Shown: positions 13,692-26,982, counted from the first letter of the stretch. The stretch is 64,000 nt of DNA from Enterococcus florum (GCF_004309355.1 NZ_BJCC01000013.1:1-64000); one strand, 5' to 3'. The notes: generated by a model from the sequence alone, not told the origin. Numbers and translations: made by a program.

Positions 13692-16469
13692 TTACATATC
13701 ACTAATCTGTTCTTCCATCGTTGCCAAAAATCCAAATGCTCCTTTGAACTTAGTATCCAAGTTCATTTCGTAAACACTTTGATTTCTCAAAATTTTTGGA
13801 TCATCAATCGCAGGTAGTTTGGATCGCTTAGTATTACGATCCCCTTCCGTTGAAAGGATGCCCTTTTCAATCAATTCTTTTATCAATGGTTTTGGATCAC
13901 GAATGCCAAACTCTGATCGAATTGCTCCTTCAAAACGATTGGGAAAAATTCTAACCTTTATAGTTCCCTTAAACTCTTTTACAGTTCCATAAATTGGTGC
14001 TCGCGGATACTTCATCGTTTTTCCATGTTGAACAAAATTACTAGCATTTGAGACAATCCATTCATACAATTTTTCTTCAACATTTGACTTCTCCGATTGA
14101 ATTAGATTGTTCATTTCTTCGTCAGCATTCCTTATTTCCTCTACTATGAAATCTTCTCTAATTGGAATATTCAGTAGTTGACTCAATAGCCTAGCACTTG
14201 TGAGAATCATTCCATAGGGCTCAGAAAGGCGATCTTTTAACCGCGAATCGTACAAGTACGTCAATATATCTTTTCGAGATTGGTTATAAGTCTTTTCAAT
14301 TATTTGTGGCCCAACATTAAATAGTTCTTTCACAAAAGCATTTGCACCTTGTCCATAGTTTTGATTAGATAAATCCGAAATTCTTCTTGCGTCTTCAGCA
14401 CTAGACGTCCATTCTTTATTTCTCCATTCTATATAACGCACTTTTAAACCTGTATTTTTTCCAAGATATGCTGATAGACTTTCCTCAGAGCTCGTAAAGA
14501 TGGTCGTATGAAATGTTTGAAGAGGTTTTTGATCTACTTCTTTTGTAAGTCTGCGTCGCTCTTCTCCTGACGAAATTTGATACACCAATGACGTATAATT
14601 CTTTTGAGCATTTGAACCCAATTCATCATATGCTATAGGAACTCCATGATTATCAGCTAAACTATTTATTATGCTGTTATCTGTCGCGTTTAAAGTTCGG
14701 ACCAAATTCGAAGAATCGCCAAAGAAACTTTCAATAAAATGTAAAGTAGTTGTCTTACCTGTTGTAGAAGAGCCCAAGAGATTGCACAACAAGCTTTTTA
14801 GGCTAGTTTTCTTCTTTAGGTTTAAGTACCCAATCACGATCGGAAGCACAGCCAGAACTAATCCTAGTTCCATTTGCTTCCCAAGAACATATTGGGAAAT
14901 TTGCTGTTTCCATCTTTCAAATGACCCTAAACAAGTTAGATCCATTGATGAGTTTTTAGATAAGATGCTTTTTTCTGAGTCATCTTCTAAGTTATACTGC
15001 TTATCCAAATTGAACACTAATCTCTGATTTTGATCATAGTGCCAACCAGGCTTTGAATGAACTTTAATTATTTCAGCATGATCCTGTTGGTCCATTAGAA
15101 ATTTACTTACCCCTCCTTCTTGATATGGAAGGATTTTTATTCCGTAAGTAACAAGATCTTTAATATTTGTTGAAGTGATTTTATCCGATGGAATCAGAAT
15201 AGTTTGCCACCCTATTCTGGTTTTATAGCAAAGATCAAATGCAACTTTTTTCGTATCCACATTATGGTAGGCCGTCTTTAGAAACATTGATGAACCAATT
15301 CGTTGGTATCCGTCTTTCTTCTTTTGTGTAATGTATTCATCCGAAATCTTGAATTCGTTAAAGTAAATCGTTTCCTTATCTATTTTTTCTTTCGTGAAAG
15401 AAAAATGAAATTTTCTTGCATCCTCAGGTATAGGATATTTTTTTATCAAATCGTGAATAGTAGTTGATTTGTGACTATCATGCAGGCAACCAAAACCTGT
15501 TCGTCCAGTCTTTTCGTTAAGGCTTAGATATGACCCTCTTTGGCTGTTAGTATGAACTTTTAGAGGGCATTCCTTTAAGATATACAATGTCCTTCCATCG
15601 TAATCGCCGTTTTGTTTTTCATATTGAATTCCGTGAAATTTCAGCCATTTTTCTGGGTCCATCTCCACCGTATCACGATGGCTATCATTGTAATTTGTCT
15701 CACCCCGATTCGAAATGTAACTATTTTCTTCTAAATCAGGATTTGCGGAATCCCTGATTTGTGCTCCAATTACCCGTTGAATCAGCTCAATAGAATTCGA
15801 CTTAAAATCATTTGGCTTAGTTAATAGCTTACTGAACCGATGAGTTCGTTCTTCCGTAGGTTCTCCCTTTGTAGATTTTGAAGGTGGTACTTTCATAAGC
15901 CTTGAGGCGTCAAACACAACAGCATCGATTTTGGAATGCTCATTTGAAAAAACAGCATCTAACACTTTCAAGAAATTTTTAACTAAGTCTGGTTTTTCTT
16001 GAGGTTTAAATGGTTCAATTGGTATCAGTGCATAATAGCCATTTCCCGAATCAATTGTAATGGGCACAACAATTCCCATGTTTTCTAAATATTTTTTTAT
16101 TTTGTTTAGTAACAACTGCGAATAATGTTTTTCTTCGTTGGTCGCACTTCTCTTTGATTCTGCTGTTATTGTGTCTATATCAAGCAAAATAAATCGGATC
16201 AAAGATATGTCCTTTTTACCAACAGCAGATTTGCTTAAAGCTTTTTCATCAATACAATTAAATGTAGTGTAGATCGATTCTTCTGCTAATCCATTCTCTT
16301 TTATCCAATTCATCATTCGCTCAATCCCTAACTTACCAGTGGCGAAAACTCCAGTAAAAGACCTTTTGCTACCTTTAGGAAAAGCTCTGAGATTCACATT
16401 TGCAACACCATAACCATTCAACATTCCAAAGAAATCTTTCATTTCAGTACTATATTTAACAAAATCCAT
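13692..16469 (-). CDS. fused AEP primase - DUF927-type helicase (Cch-like)
   Basis: 925 residues. The N-terminal part (about 60-235) matches archaeo-eukaryotic-type primases: RFILLDIDTI (metal-binding Asp pair), ITIDSGNGYYALIPI and FDASRLMKVPPSKSTKG. A Cys/His cluster follows (ECPLKVH ... FGCLHDSHKSTT, about 305-345). The C-terminal ATPase (about 540-760) has the Walker A motif GSSTTGKTTTLHF and Walker B-like PIAYDELGS. SCC elements encode Cch helicases, sometimes with a separate polymerase/primase; here both appear on one chain. It is the probable replication protein of the excised cassette. The start ATG follows a weak GGGATGAG site. Confidence 0.8.
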   Translation of the reverse strand: MDFVKYSTEMKDFFGMLNGYGVANVNLRAFPKGSKRSFTGVFATGKLGIERMMNWIKENGLAEESIYTTFNCIDEKALSKSAVGKKDISLIRFILLDIDTITAESKRSATNEEKHYSQLLLNKIKKYLENMGIVVPITIDSGNGYYALIPIEPFKPQEKPDLVKNFLKVLDAVFSNEHSKIDAVVFDASRLMKVPPSKSTKGEPTEERTHRFSKLLTKPNDFKSNSIELIQRVIGAQIRDSANPDLEENSYISNRGETNYNDSHRDTVEMDPEKWLKFHGIQYEKQNGDYDGRTLYILKECPLKVHTNSQRGSYLSLNEKTGRTGFGCLHDSHKSTTIHDLIKKYPIPEDARKFHFSFTKEKIDKETIYFNEFKISDEYITQKKKDGYQRIGSSMFLKTAYHNVDTKKVAFDLCYKTRIGWQTILIPSDKITSTNIKDLVTYGIKILPYQEGGVSKFLMDQQDHAEIIKVHSKPGWHYDQNQRLVFNLDKQYNLEDDSEKSILSKNSSMDLTCLGSFERWKQQISQYVLGKQMELGLVLAVLPIVIGYLNLKKKTSLKSLLCNLLGSSTTGKTTTLHFIESFFGDSSNLVRTLNATDNSIINSLADNHGVPIAYDELGSNAQKNYTSLVYQISSGEERRRLTKEVDQKPLQTFHTTIFTSSEESLSAYLGKNTGLKVRYIEWRNKEWTSSAEDARRISDLSNQNYGQGANAFVKELFNVGPQIIEKTYNQSRKDILTYLYDSRLKDRLSEPYGMILTSARLLSQLLNIPIREDFIVEEIRNADEEMNNLIQSEKSNVEEKLYEWIVSNASNFVQHGKTMKYPRAPIYGTVKEFKGTIKVRIFPNRFEGAIRSEFGIRDPKPLIKELIEKGILSTEGDRNTKRSKLPAIDDPKILRNQSVYEMNLDTKFKGAFGFLATMEEQISDM

Positions 16470-16896
16470 TTATGCTCATCCCTATCGTTTAAAATGGAGA
16501 GTAGAAGCTCGAAATAGCTTTTTTCGAGCTTATTCGATTAACTGCTTGTGAAACCTCTCTCGGCGCCAAGTTTGGGTTCAAAAACAATCGCTCAAAGTCC
16601 CTACTCACAAGTTTGAGTACTCATCACTTGCTTGAGTCCATAATATAAAATTTGAAGCTACCTTTAAGTAGAAGTAGAAAAATTGAAAAAAATCTACTTT
16701 TACTTAAAAAACTCATATAAAATCAAAGAAGTAATGGTCACGAGTAAAACTACCGGTATTTTAGGGATATATTGTTCCGTCTATAGAGCTAACAGCACTT
16801 AGTAATATCAAAGTTAAAAAGAAACTACCCTTTTTACCGGTAATTTCTTTTTAGAAATACATTGAATCTAGATTTACCATAATGATGGAGGAACCT
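16470..16896. promoter_or_regulatory. divergent control region, possible cassette replication origin
   Basis: About 420 bp between the divergent primase-helicase and 476-residue genes, with no ORF. It contains a hairpin AAGCTCGAAA/TTTCGAGCTT (16507-16532). A 16-bp inverted repeat with one mismatch lies at 16663-16678 and 16693-16708 (TTTAAGTAGAAGTAGA arms). A third inverted repeat, around ACCGGTA-type sequence, lies near 16817-16855. Clustered dyads next to a primase-helicase gene suit either operators or an origin. Confidence 0.45.
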
Positions 16897-18327
16897 ATGA
16901 AAAACTATAGCTTTGACTACCAAACACAAAAAGAATTTCTTTCATACGTAGGTAAGGATATCAACTTAGCTAACGAAACATTAAAAGATCGTCTTGAAGC
17001 AATATTGCTAAGAACCAACCTTAGAAATAAGGACAAAAAAGTTATTATTTCACAACAAGACATTGAAACCTCTCCCATGGATACAGAAATTGAAATAATC
17101 GGTAAAAATATTCAGCATTACGTCTTGGAAATTCAAAAGGCCTTGATTCACTTACTCAAGACTGAATCTGAAGCGGTAATTCCGTTATCTAAAACAAATG
17201 ATGGGAAAACAATCAATTCAAAGTTGGGGTGGGAAGAGTATTATGATTATTACCGAATTCTAGTCGATTATTTTAATAATCAGGAATTCATTGGGAAGAA
17301 AAGAATTGAACATAGTAAAAGTTACGATACCACTTTAAAATTTTTAGATATATATAAAGAAACTGCTAATCTACAAATCGACTTAAAAAGGTGTAATATA
17401 AATAGGGTTAAACTGGTATCTGTTTATCTAAGTGAATTACAGCAACAGATTTTTGAGCGTATAAAAAAGTCACATATCACTGAGTTAGAGGCTGGATACG
17501 CCAGTCCTTTACCAACAAATATTTCAAGCTCAAATACGTTGGATGAGGCCTACGCTCAAATAGTATGGGAAGAAATCTCAAAAACAAGCTACGAGAAATA
17601 TGTATTAACTGATGAGAAAGAAAAATCAAAGAAACAGTTTCCAGATTCATACCAAATTGAATCTTCAGAAGATATCAGATTCTTTTTCACAAGAAGGAAC
17701 GCTTTCATTGATAGGCGTGAGAAAAGTTTCGATATCTTATCCAAAGATGGGATTGACGCATTTTTGAAGCATACCGGAGAACAAATAGCAATTAAAGGAG
17801 TAAAGTTCAGTGTTACTAATAGTACCTCTAGTTGCATAGAGAACAAGGCTGACGATCTAATAGCCCCTTTCAAAAAAAGAGAACCTTCACTATATGCACA
17901 ACTAAAGTCAAATCCAACAAACGAAGAACTTTATCCAGAGTTGTTACTTGCTCTTGATAATCTTCTATCTGAACTCTTTCTACCACAAAAGCCTAATGTC
18001 ATTGATCCTTTATATAGCCTAGAATCATTTCCAATCACCGTTTTAAATAGAATAATAAAAGATCAATCAAAAAATGATGCTCATTCGGCAAAGCTTCTAT
18101 ATATTAATACTTTAATGGATAAAAAAAGAAAACGTGCAGAACTTGAGGAACAACTTGCTTCTATTGATAATGAAATTGCAGATATGGAAAATTCTTCTCC
18201 CGAACATTTTTACGAAGAGCTTTATTCAACATGCAAAAATCAAAATTATCTTGAAAAATTACAAATACTAAACATAGAATCTGATAATAATTCCTTTTTT
18301 AATGCAATGAAAGCTTTATTCGAATAA
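16897..18327 (+). CDS. hypothetical cargo protein, 476 residues
   Basis: The start is placed at the ATG at 16897, because GATGGAGGAA lies just upstream; in-frame ATGs at 16882 and 16885 fall before that site. The product is hydrophilic, largely helical, with a probable coiled coil near residues 405-430 (KKRKRAELEEQLASIDNEIADMEN). There is no transmembrane segment, signal peptide, nuclease or ATPase motif that I can see. It is divergent from the primase-helicase and converges with the lipoprotein gene. Function unknown. Confidence 0.65.
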   Translation: MKNYSFDYQTQKEFLSYVGKDINLANETLKDRLEAILLRTNLRNKDKKVIISQQDIETSPMDTEIEIIGKNIQHYVLEIQKALIHLLKTESEAVIPLSKTNDGKTINSKLGWEEYYDYYRILVDYFNNQEFIGKKRIEHSKSYDTTLKFLDIYKETANLQIDLKRCNINRVKLVSVYLSELQQQIFERIKKSHITELEAGYASPLPTNISSSNTLDEAYAQIVWEEISKTSYEKYVLTDEKEKSKKQFPDSYQIESSEDIRFFFTRRNAFIDRREKSFDILSKDGIDAFLKHTGEQIAIKGVKFSVTNSTSSCIENKADDLIAPFKKREPSLYAQLKSNPTNEELYPELLLALDNLLSELFLPQKPNVIDPLYSLESFPITVLNRIIKDQSKNDAHSAKLLYINTLMDKKRKRAELEEQLASIDNEIADMENSSPEHFYEELYSTCKNQNYLEKLQILNIESDNNSFFNAMKALFE

Positions 18328-18341
18328 TACTTTACAAAAAT

Positions 18342-18390
18342 AAAAAATCTGGATAGATACAGTAAAATGTGTCTACCCAAATTTTTTTAT
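18342..18390. terminator. bidirectional terminator
   Basis: The stem TGGATAGATACA (18350-18361) pairs with TGTGTCTACCCA (18368-18379), flanked by an A-run upstream and a T-run downstream. It separates the 476-residue gene from the convergent lipoprotein gene. Confidence 0.75.
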
Positions 18391-18396
18391 TTCCTT

Positions 18397-19371
18397 CTAA
18401 TTAACCTTAATATGGCAATATTTCCCGTCACCCTGATCATAAGAAATGACACCTGTTTGCCCAGCCTTTAATCCATCACTAGGAATCACATCAAATCCCC
18501 ATGGTAATTTGTCAATGTTGTTGATATGAATATCAAAACTGCCATCGCTAGCTACTTCAACAGTGCCCATAATGGTACCACCATCATTGATCGCCAAATG
18601 TTTAGCACCACCACCAGCACTGTATACGCCTTTTAATTTGATTTCACCATTATTAGCTTGTGCCGTACCAGTTGAATCAACACCTTCAGTGATAGTTAAT
18701 TCGGGCAGCGCATTTGCCTTGTAACCTTCTGTTGTGGTGTTAGAAGCAGTCTTCTCAATCTTTTGACCGTTGTCTAATTGCTCTGTCATTTCTTTGATTA
18801 ACTTTGCCAGTACTTTAGAGCCATTTTCTAAGTCAATCGCTTTTCTAGAATCTTCTCGAACAGATGTGTCTAACCCACTGACGCCTTGTTCTTCGTACTT
18901 CTGCAACCATTCAAGTTGTTGAAGCTGTTCTTCGTAATCGGTACCTTTTGCTTTTGCTACTTTCCCTTTTTCGTCTGATCCTGGTAAATCAGCGTAACGG
19001 ATATTTTCTTTTGCCTCTGTGAATTTTCCATTTTCAGCTAAAGACTCGGCTTGTTTTAACATGGCTAAGTAATCTTTGGTTGCTTGCTGACTATTTTTTT
19101 CTTGGTCTTCAATGGCTTGAGAAAATTCTTCGTCGGCTTCTTTCGAGCGTTGACGATATTCCGCCTCGTTTTGTTCTTCATTTTGATTAAAAGAGGCTTC
19201 ATCCATCACTTTCTTTTGGTGAGCTCGTTCTTCACCATATGTTTTTTCGTATTTATCTGCTGCTTTTTTATTGACCGACGAATTCCCTCCGCTTTGTGAC
19301 TTGCAGCCGGAAAGAGTAAAAACTAACAGCACTGTTAAAACAAGTACACTATACTTTTTCATCGTCATCAT
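18397..19371 (-). CDS. lipoprotein with coiled-coil middle
   Basis: 324 residues. An N-terminal lipoprotein signal ends at LSGC (Cys about residue 23). A long charged helical region (about 35-215) rich in Glu, Gln and Lys follows. A beta-rich C-terminal domain (ELTITEGVDSTGTAQANNGEIKLKGVY ... GQTGVISYDQGDGKYCHIKVN) resembles extracellular Ig-like or bacterial surface modules. It overlaps the upstream membrane-protein gene by 23 bp, so the two are coupled. A surface function encoded by the cassette is likely; the ligand is unknown. Confidence 0.65.
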   Translation of the reverse strand: MMTMKKYSVLVLTVLLVFTLSGCKSQSGGNSSVNKKAADKYEKTYGEERAHQKKVMDEASFNQNEEQNEAEYRQRSKEADEEFSQAIEDQEKNSQQATKDYLAMLKQAESLAENGKFTEAKENIRYADLPGSDEKGKVAKAKGTDYEEQLQQLEWLQKYEEQGVSGLDTSVREDSRKAIDLENGSKVLAKLIKEMTEQLDNGQKIEKTASNTTTEGYKANALPELTITEGVDSTGTAQANNGEIKLKGVYSAGGGAKHLAINDGGTIMGTVEVASDGSFDIHINNIDKLPWGFDVIPSDGLKAGQTGVISYDQGDGKYCHIKVN

Positions 19372-19858
19372 CCTTCTTCAAAGAATCAAAGCTTTTTTCG
19401 TTTACCGCTTTTTGAATACTTTTCACATCTGTTTTAAATCCAAAATAATTAGCAGCTCCCAATACTAAGCAAATAATATTACCTATCAGATAAATATACG
19501 CACCCGTACCAAAGGAACTTGTTGACGAACCAAAAATACTTATAGCCTCAGCGATTTGTCCTTTTAAAATGAATACAATGACCAATGAAACAATCGGCAG
19601 TACAAAATCAATCAGTTTCTTTGATTTACTTAGAACTTCGATTTTTGGCGCAATCAACAATAGGATTGGAATCAGGACTAATAAGAAGCCATACCAAATG
19701 CTCGTAAAAATATTATAACCCTTCACTATGTAGCCTCCCGAAAAAGCGCCATTAGCAGCCGAGTAAAAATTACCAATAAATAATCCTACGATCATAAGTA
19801 CTGCACCTACAATACTCAAGTTACTCAATAATTTTGTTTTTAACTCTTCATTCTTCAT
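19349..19858 (-). CDS. small multi-pass membrane protein
   Basis: About 169 residues from the ATG at 19858 (site AAAGGGGAAAAAG). Four hydrophobic segments (LSIVGAVLMIVGLFIGNF; FLLVLIPILLLIAP; FVLPIVSLVIVFIL; AYIYLIGNIICLVLGA) are followed by an acidic cytoplasmic tail (KKDDDDEKV). It overlaps the regulator upstream and the lipoprotein downstream, forming a three-gene coupled unit. No family recognised. Confidence 0.6.
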   Translation of the reverse strand: MKNEELKTKLLSNLSIVGAVLMIVGLFIGNFYSAANGAFSGGYIVKGYNIFTSIWYGFLLVLIPILLLIAPKIEVLSKSKKLIDFVLPIVSLVIVFILKGQIAEAISIFGSSTSSFGTGAYIYLIGNIICLVLGAANYFGFKTDVKSIQKAVNEKSFDSLKKDDDDEKV

Positions 19859-20234
19859 TCTTTTTCCCCTTTTCATTTTTAGTTAAATCCAATAGATATG
19901 GTAGTGAATGGTCATTTACGTGATTTTCGTCAGTTTTTTCTCTGTTGTCTGCAAGGATTCTCCGAAGATGTCTTTCACTATAGCCATAATAATGAGCTAA
20001 TTTTCGTAAATTCTTTCCGTTGTATTCATTGTTAAGAACATACGGTAGTGCATCTGGCCGAATCAATCGAACAGGAAAATGAATCTGAGTTCCTTTGAAT
20101 TCTTGGTAAATCTGGATTGTCGCTTCTGTTCCTATTAGCTGAGCCAATTCTTTATAGATGCTATGCCAAGAGTAAATATCTGGGCCCTCTTTTTTACCAA
20201 TACAAACTACCTCCTTCGTCGTTAGTACTTTCAC
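19848..20234 (-). CDS. Mor/C-like transcription factor, start uncertain
   Basis: Up to 128 residues. IYKELAQLIGTEATIQIYQEFKGTQIHFPVRL followed by LRKLAHYYGYSERHLRRILAD fits the Mor transcription-activator fold, with a dimer helix and a C-terminal helix-turn-helix. The in-frame GTG at 20234 has no obvious ribosome site, while a strong AAGGAGG lies inside the reading frame nine bases before an ATT codon at 20201. The start may therefore be non-canonical. It overlaps and probably controls the membrane protein/lipoprotein genes. Confidence 0.6.
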   Translation of the reverse strand: MKVLTTKEVVCIGKKEGPDIYSWHSIYKELAQLIGTEATIQIYQEFKGTQIHFPVRLIRPDALPYVLNNEYNGKNLRKLAHYYGYSERHLRRILADNREKTDENHVNDHSLPYLLDLTKNEKGKKNEE

Positions 20235-20278
20235 TAATAATAATAAAACTTCTAATTTGACTTATCTTGTGACAAAAT

Positions 20279-20307
20279 GAAGGACATTCACCTTAGGAAT
20301 GTCCTTC
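20279..20307 (-). terminator. terminator after DUF1643 gene
   Basis: An 11-bp perfect stem, GAAGGACATTC (20279-20289) and GAATGTCCTTC (20297-20307), lies two bases past the DUF1643 stop codon. The following U-tract is short. Confidence 0.65.
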
Positions 20308-20308
20308 A

Positions 20309-20866
20309 CTATTCTAAAATAAAAAGTTTTTCCACATCATCAAGTACCCACTGATCTCTTACTTGAGTTGACAAAGGGTGTGCAGGTTTTCCTGTAGTTC
20401 CATTACACAGTAGCTTTGCTTTCTCTTTCTGCGCTGCGGTTAGTAGGGTAAATATTTTTTTCGCTTGTTCCATAGCAAGAGGATTAGTTTCGACAATCGA
20501 ACCACAAGCAAAAATAATTTGACCGATTCTTTTTTCCTTTAAAATTGTGGAAATCACTTCAAAAGTATTTTCATCTGAACCTTTTAAAAAGGTTGCTTTA
20601 CTTTTTGCATGGATTGAAGAAAATAAATTGACTAAAACGAATCCTTTGAAACCCAACTTTCGAATGTTTTTTTCGATTAATAGACTGGTTAAATCTTCTG
20701 TAAACGCAGAGGTATTCGTCGGACGTATCGTGATAACCAACGCTAACTTTCCGGTTTTATCTTCTTTCAACCCTTCATACCATTGTTTTCTCCAGACATA
20801 TTTGTGTACGTTATCTTCTGATGTCCACGCTTCAGCATGAATGGTAATGATTTCTTTCTTGATCAT
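20309..20866 (-). CDS. DUF1643 family protein
   Basis: 185 residues matching the DUF1643 pattern: KYVWRKQWYEG, an early LALVITIRPTNTS, LGFKGFVLVNLFSS and a late CNGTTGKPAHPLS. This family is a standard passenger of staphylococcal SCC elements, and its biochemical function is unknown. The start follows GAAGGAGAG. It is the last gene of the SCC-type block that begins with DUF960 and RadC, which supports the classification of the element. Confidence 0.8.
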   Translation of the reverse strand: MIKKEIITIHAEAWTSEDNVHKYVWRKQWYEGLKEDKTGKLALVITIRPTNTSAFTEDLTSLLIEKNIRKLGFKGFVLVNLFSSIHAKSKATFLKGSDENTFEVISTILKEKRIGQIIFACGSIVETNPLAMEQAKKIFTLLTAAQKEKAKLLCNGTTGKPAHPLSTQVRDQWVLDDVEKLFILE

Positions 20867-20898
20867 TTCATTCTCTCCTTCTTTATATAATTTGTGCG

Positions 20899-21060
20899 TT
20901 AATCAATGTTACTATTAAAGCTGTCAAAATTTTTGCGATGACTTTTAGTTTGAACCATTTCTCTTTTTTCATTTAGATCAACCCTCTCATTTTTTTCTAG
21001 TGCCATTAAGATGTCCTGTAAGCATTCAGCAATCGTCTTCCAAACGTCTGGACTAATCAT
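20899..21060 (-). CDS. small hypothetical protein, 53 residues
   Basis: The ATG at 21060 overlaps the stop of the preceding gene by eight bases (CATGATTAG arrangement), suggesting coupling. The product MISPDVWKTIAECLQDIL... is helical with a basic tail. A TTG at 21099 would extend it. No family recognised; small ORFs at this place are common in SCC housekeeping blocks. Confidence 0.5.
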   Translation of the reverse strand: MISPDVWKTIAECLQDILMALEKNERVDLNEKREMVQTKSHRKNFDSFNSNID

Positions 21061-21373
21061 GTGCGTTACCTGTTGAATGCCACTGAAGTACTCCGTCAAT
21101 TAATAATCCTCTTGCAAGCTCAGTTTCACTATGACTATGATTTATATCCGAAATAAAGAAGACAACGTAGTCTTTTTTAGTTTGCTTGTCCATAAATAGA
21201 TACATATCTGCTGAAACCATTTTTGAAGAGTCTGATATGAGCTCCTTTAAAATGGTCTGAGTATCCCTATCCAATTCATTTGAAGCCACTGCTACGGTTT
21301 CAGACCCCCAGTCTTTTTCAGTTGTGTAAAGTCCTACTTGATCTTTCAGTATCTCTACCGCTTCATTTATCAT
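21053..21373 (-). CDS. SCC-type hypothetical protein, 106 residues
   Basis: A soluble acidic protein with VAVASNELDRDTQTILKELI and VVFFISDINHSHSETELARGLLIDGVLQW. It resembles small DUF proteins (DUF950-like) carried next to DUF960 and DUF1643 in SCC elements, but I cannot confirm the family. The start follows GAAAGGATTG. It sits after a terminator that closes the RadC gene, so it probably depends on read-through or its own promoter. Confidence 0.55.
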   Translation of the reverse strand: MINEAVEILKDQVGLYTTEKDWGSETVAVASNELDRDTQTILKELISDSSKMVSADMYLFMDKQTKKDYVVFFISDINHSHSETELARGLLIDGVLQWHSTGNAHD

Positions 21374-21401
21374 CTACAAACAATCCTTTCTACAAAAAGA
21401 A

Positions 21402-21433
21402 AACCCTAATGACCAGTTATAGTCATTAGGGTT
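21402..21433 (-). terminator. terminator after radC-like gene
   Basis: A 12-bp perfect stem (AACCCTAATGAC and complement) begins at the radC stop and is followed on the minus strand by TTTTCTTTTTG. Confidence 0.8.
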
Positions 21434-21905
21434 AATCTTCACTCTTTAAATAACCTTGTTCTTTTAAAGAACTATACTTATCAGTCGAACAACCTATAAT
21501 TAAATGGTCGACTAAATCAATCTGTAATAGTTTGCATGCTTTCCTAAGATTTTCAGAAAAAGAAATATCAGCATAGCTAGCTGCAGTGTCACCGCTAGGA
21601 TGGCAGTGTGCAACAATAATACTAGTTGAGTTCGCCAAAATCGCTGGTTTCAAAATGTCTCTAGGTACTGCAATTGCTTGGTTAATCGTACCTATTGAGG
21701 TCAGATTCAAAAATGTTGGTTCCTTCTTCGTATTCAATCCAACGACATACAGATGCTCTCGATCCTTCTCTTTCAAATAGGGGGCAAAAAGCTCATAAGC
21801 TAGTCGTGTATTTGTAATTCTCCTCGGGCCATATAAAAGTGATGATTCTTTTACTAGTTGTAAGGACACAACATTTACTCGTTTTTGTGGTTCATTTTTC
21901 TTCAT
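21432..21905 (-). CDS. RadC-like JAB/MPN domain protein
   Basis: About 157 residues from the ATG at 21905 (AGAAGG site upstream); upstream in-frame codons to 21971 overlap DUF960. It has the metalloprotease-like JAB motif HCHPSGD followed by Asp (TAASYAD), and the RadC-type lead-in LYVVGLNTKKE. It lacks the N-terminal helix-hairpin-helix of chromosomal RadC (about 225 residues), the short form common on mobile elements including SCC. Function unproven; DNA repair or anti-defence roles have been proposed for relatives. Confidence 0.8.
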   Translation of the reverse strand: MKKNEPQKRVNVVSLQLVKESSLLYGPRRITNTRLAYELFAPYLKEKDREHLYVVGLNTKKEPTFLNLTSIGTINQAIAVPRDILKPAILANSTSIIVAHCHPSGDTAASYADISFSENLRKACKLLQIDLVDHLIIGCSTDKYSSLKEQGYLKSED

Positions 21906-21967
21906 TAATAAGACCTTCTTTCTGTTAATTTTTTGAAATTTCTTACTCATGTGCTTACTATGTGCAA

Positions 21968-22288
21968 TCAATACTCTTCCGGTAACAACATCGTCTGATG
22001 GGTATGATCATCAATCACCCATAGTTTTTTAATTTGGAAATTTGCTAAAGCATCCGTTATTCGACATTCATGATAATCAATAAAGAATGGTTCTTCTTGC
22101 CGATGGATAATCGTGATCGTCCCCCTCTGATCATCTCGATTGAACTCGAATATCTGTAGATAATCTAACTGAACAGCCTCTTGTTTCACCTTCTCATCAA
22201 TTAACTGAAAACAACGTTGCTGCATTTCCTTTGTCACCTGTTCGTTCACTCCTTTGGTGATATAACGATTTTCTTGCGTATCAAACAT
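21968..22288 (-). CDS. DUF960 family protein
   Basis: 106 residues from the ATG at 22288, behind AAAGGGAGGAA. It starts MFDTQENRYITKGV and carries the family core LDYLQIFEF, TIIHRQEEPFF and the terminal WVIDDHTHQTMLLPEEY, which match DUF960 of SCC elements. Function is unknown. It heads the SCC housekeeping block (DUF960, RadC, 106-residue protein, 53-residue protein, DUF1643) and overlaps or abuts radC. Confidence 0.8.
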   Translation of the reverse strand: MFDTQENRYITKGVNEQVTKEMQQRCFQLIDEKVKQEAVQLDYLQIFEFNRDDQRGTITIIHRQEEPFFIDYHECRITDALANFQIKKLWVIDDHTHQTMLLPEEY

Positions 22289-22311
22289 TGCTTGTTCCTC
22301 CCTTTGGACAC

Positions 22312-22344
22312 AAAAATAGCCCAATCACCGTTTAAGATGATTGG
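22312..22344 (-). terminator. terminator between bgl operon and SCC block
   Basis: The stem CCAATCA (22321-22327)/TGATTGG (22338-22344) is followed on the minus strand by GCTATTTTTG. It lies 63 bp past the second glucosidase stop and 24 bp before the DUF960 start. Confidence 0.55.
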
Positions 22345-22406
22345 ACCTCATAGTAATAATATATATTTGATTTTGTAATGTTTCCAAATTATTTTTGGGG
22401 CTATAT

Positions 22407-23993
<1,587 letters not shown>

Positions 23994-24026
23994 TTAAGGA
24001 CTTATTGAATCCTTGTGTGTTTTATT

Positions 24027-26886
<2,860 letters not shown>

Positions 26887-26982
26887 TTCATTCACCTTCT
26901 CCTATTAATTTATCTAATAATTAATGCGCGCAAATTAATCAGTAGATGTATAAAATCTCCAAATTGGAGTTTTTATCAGATT

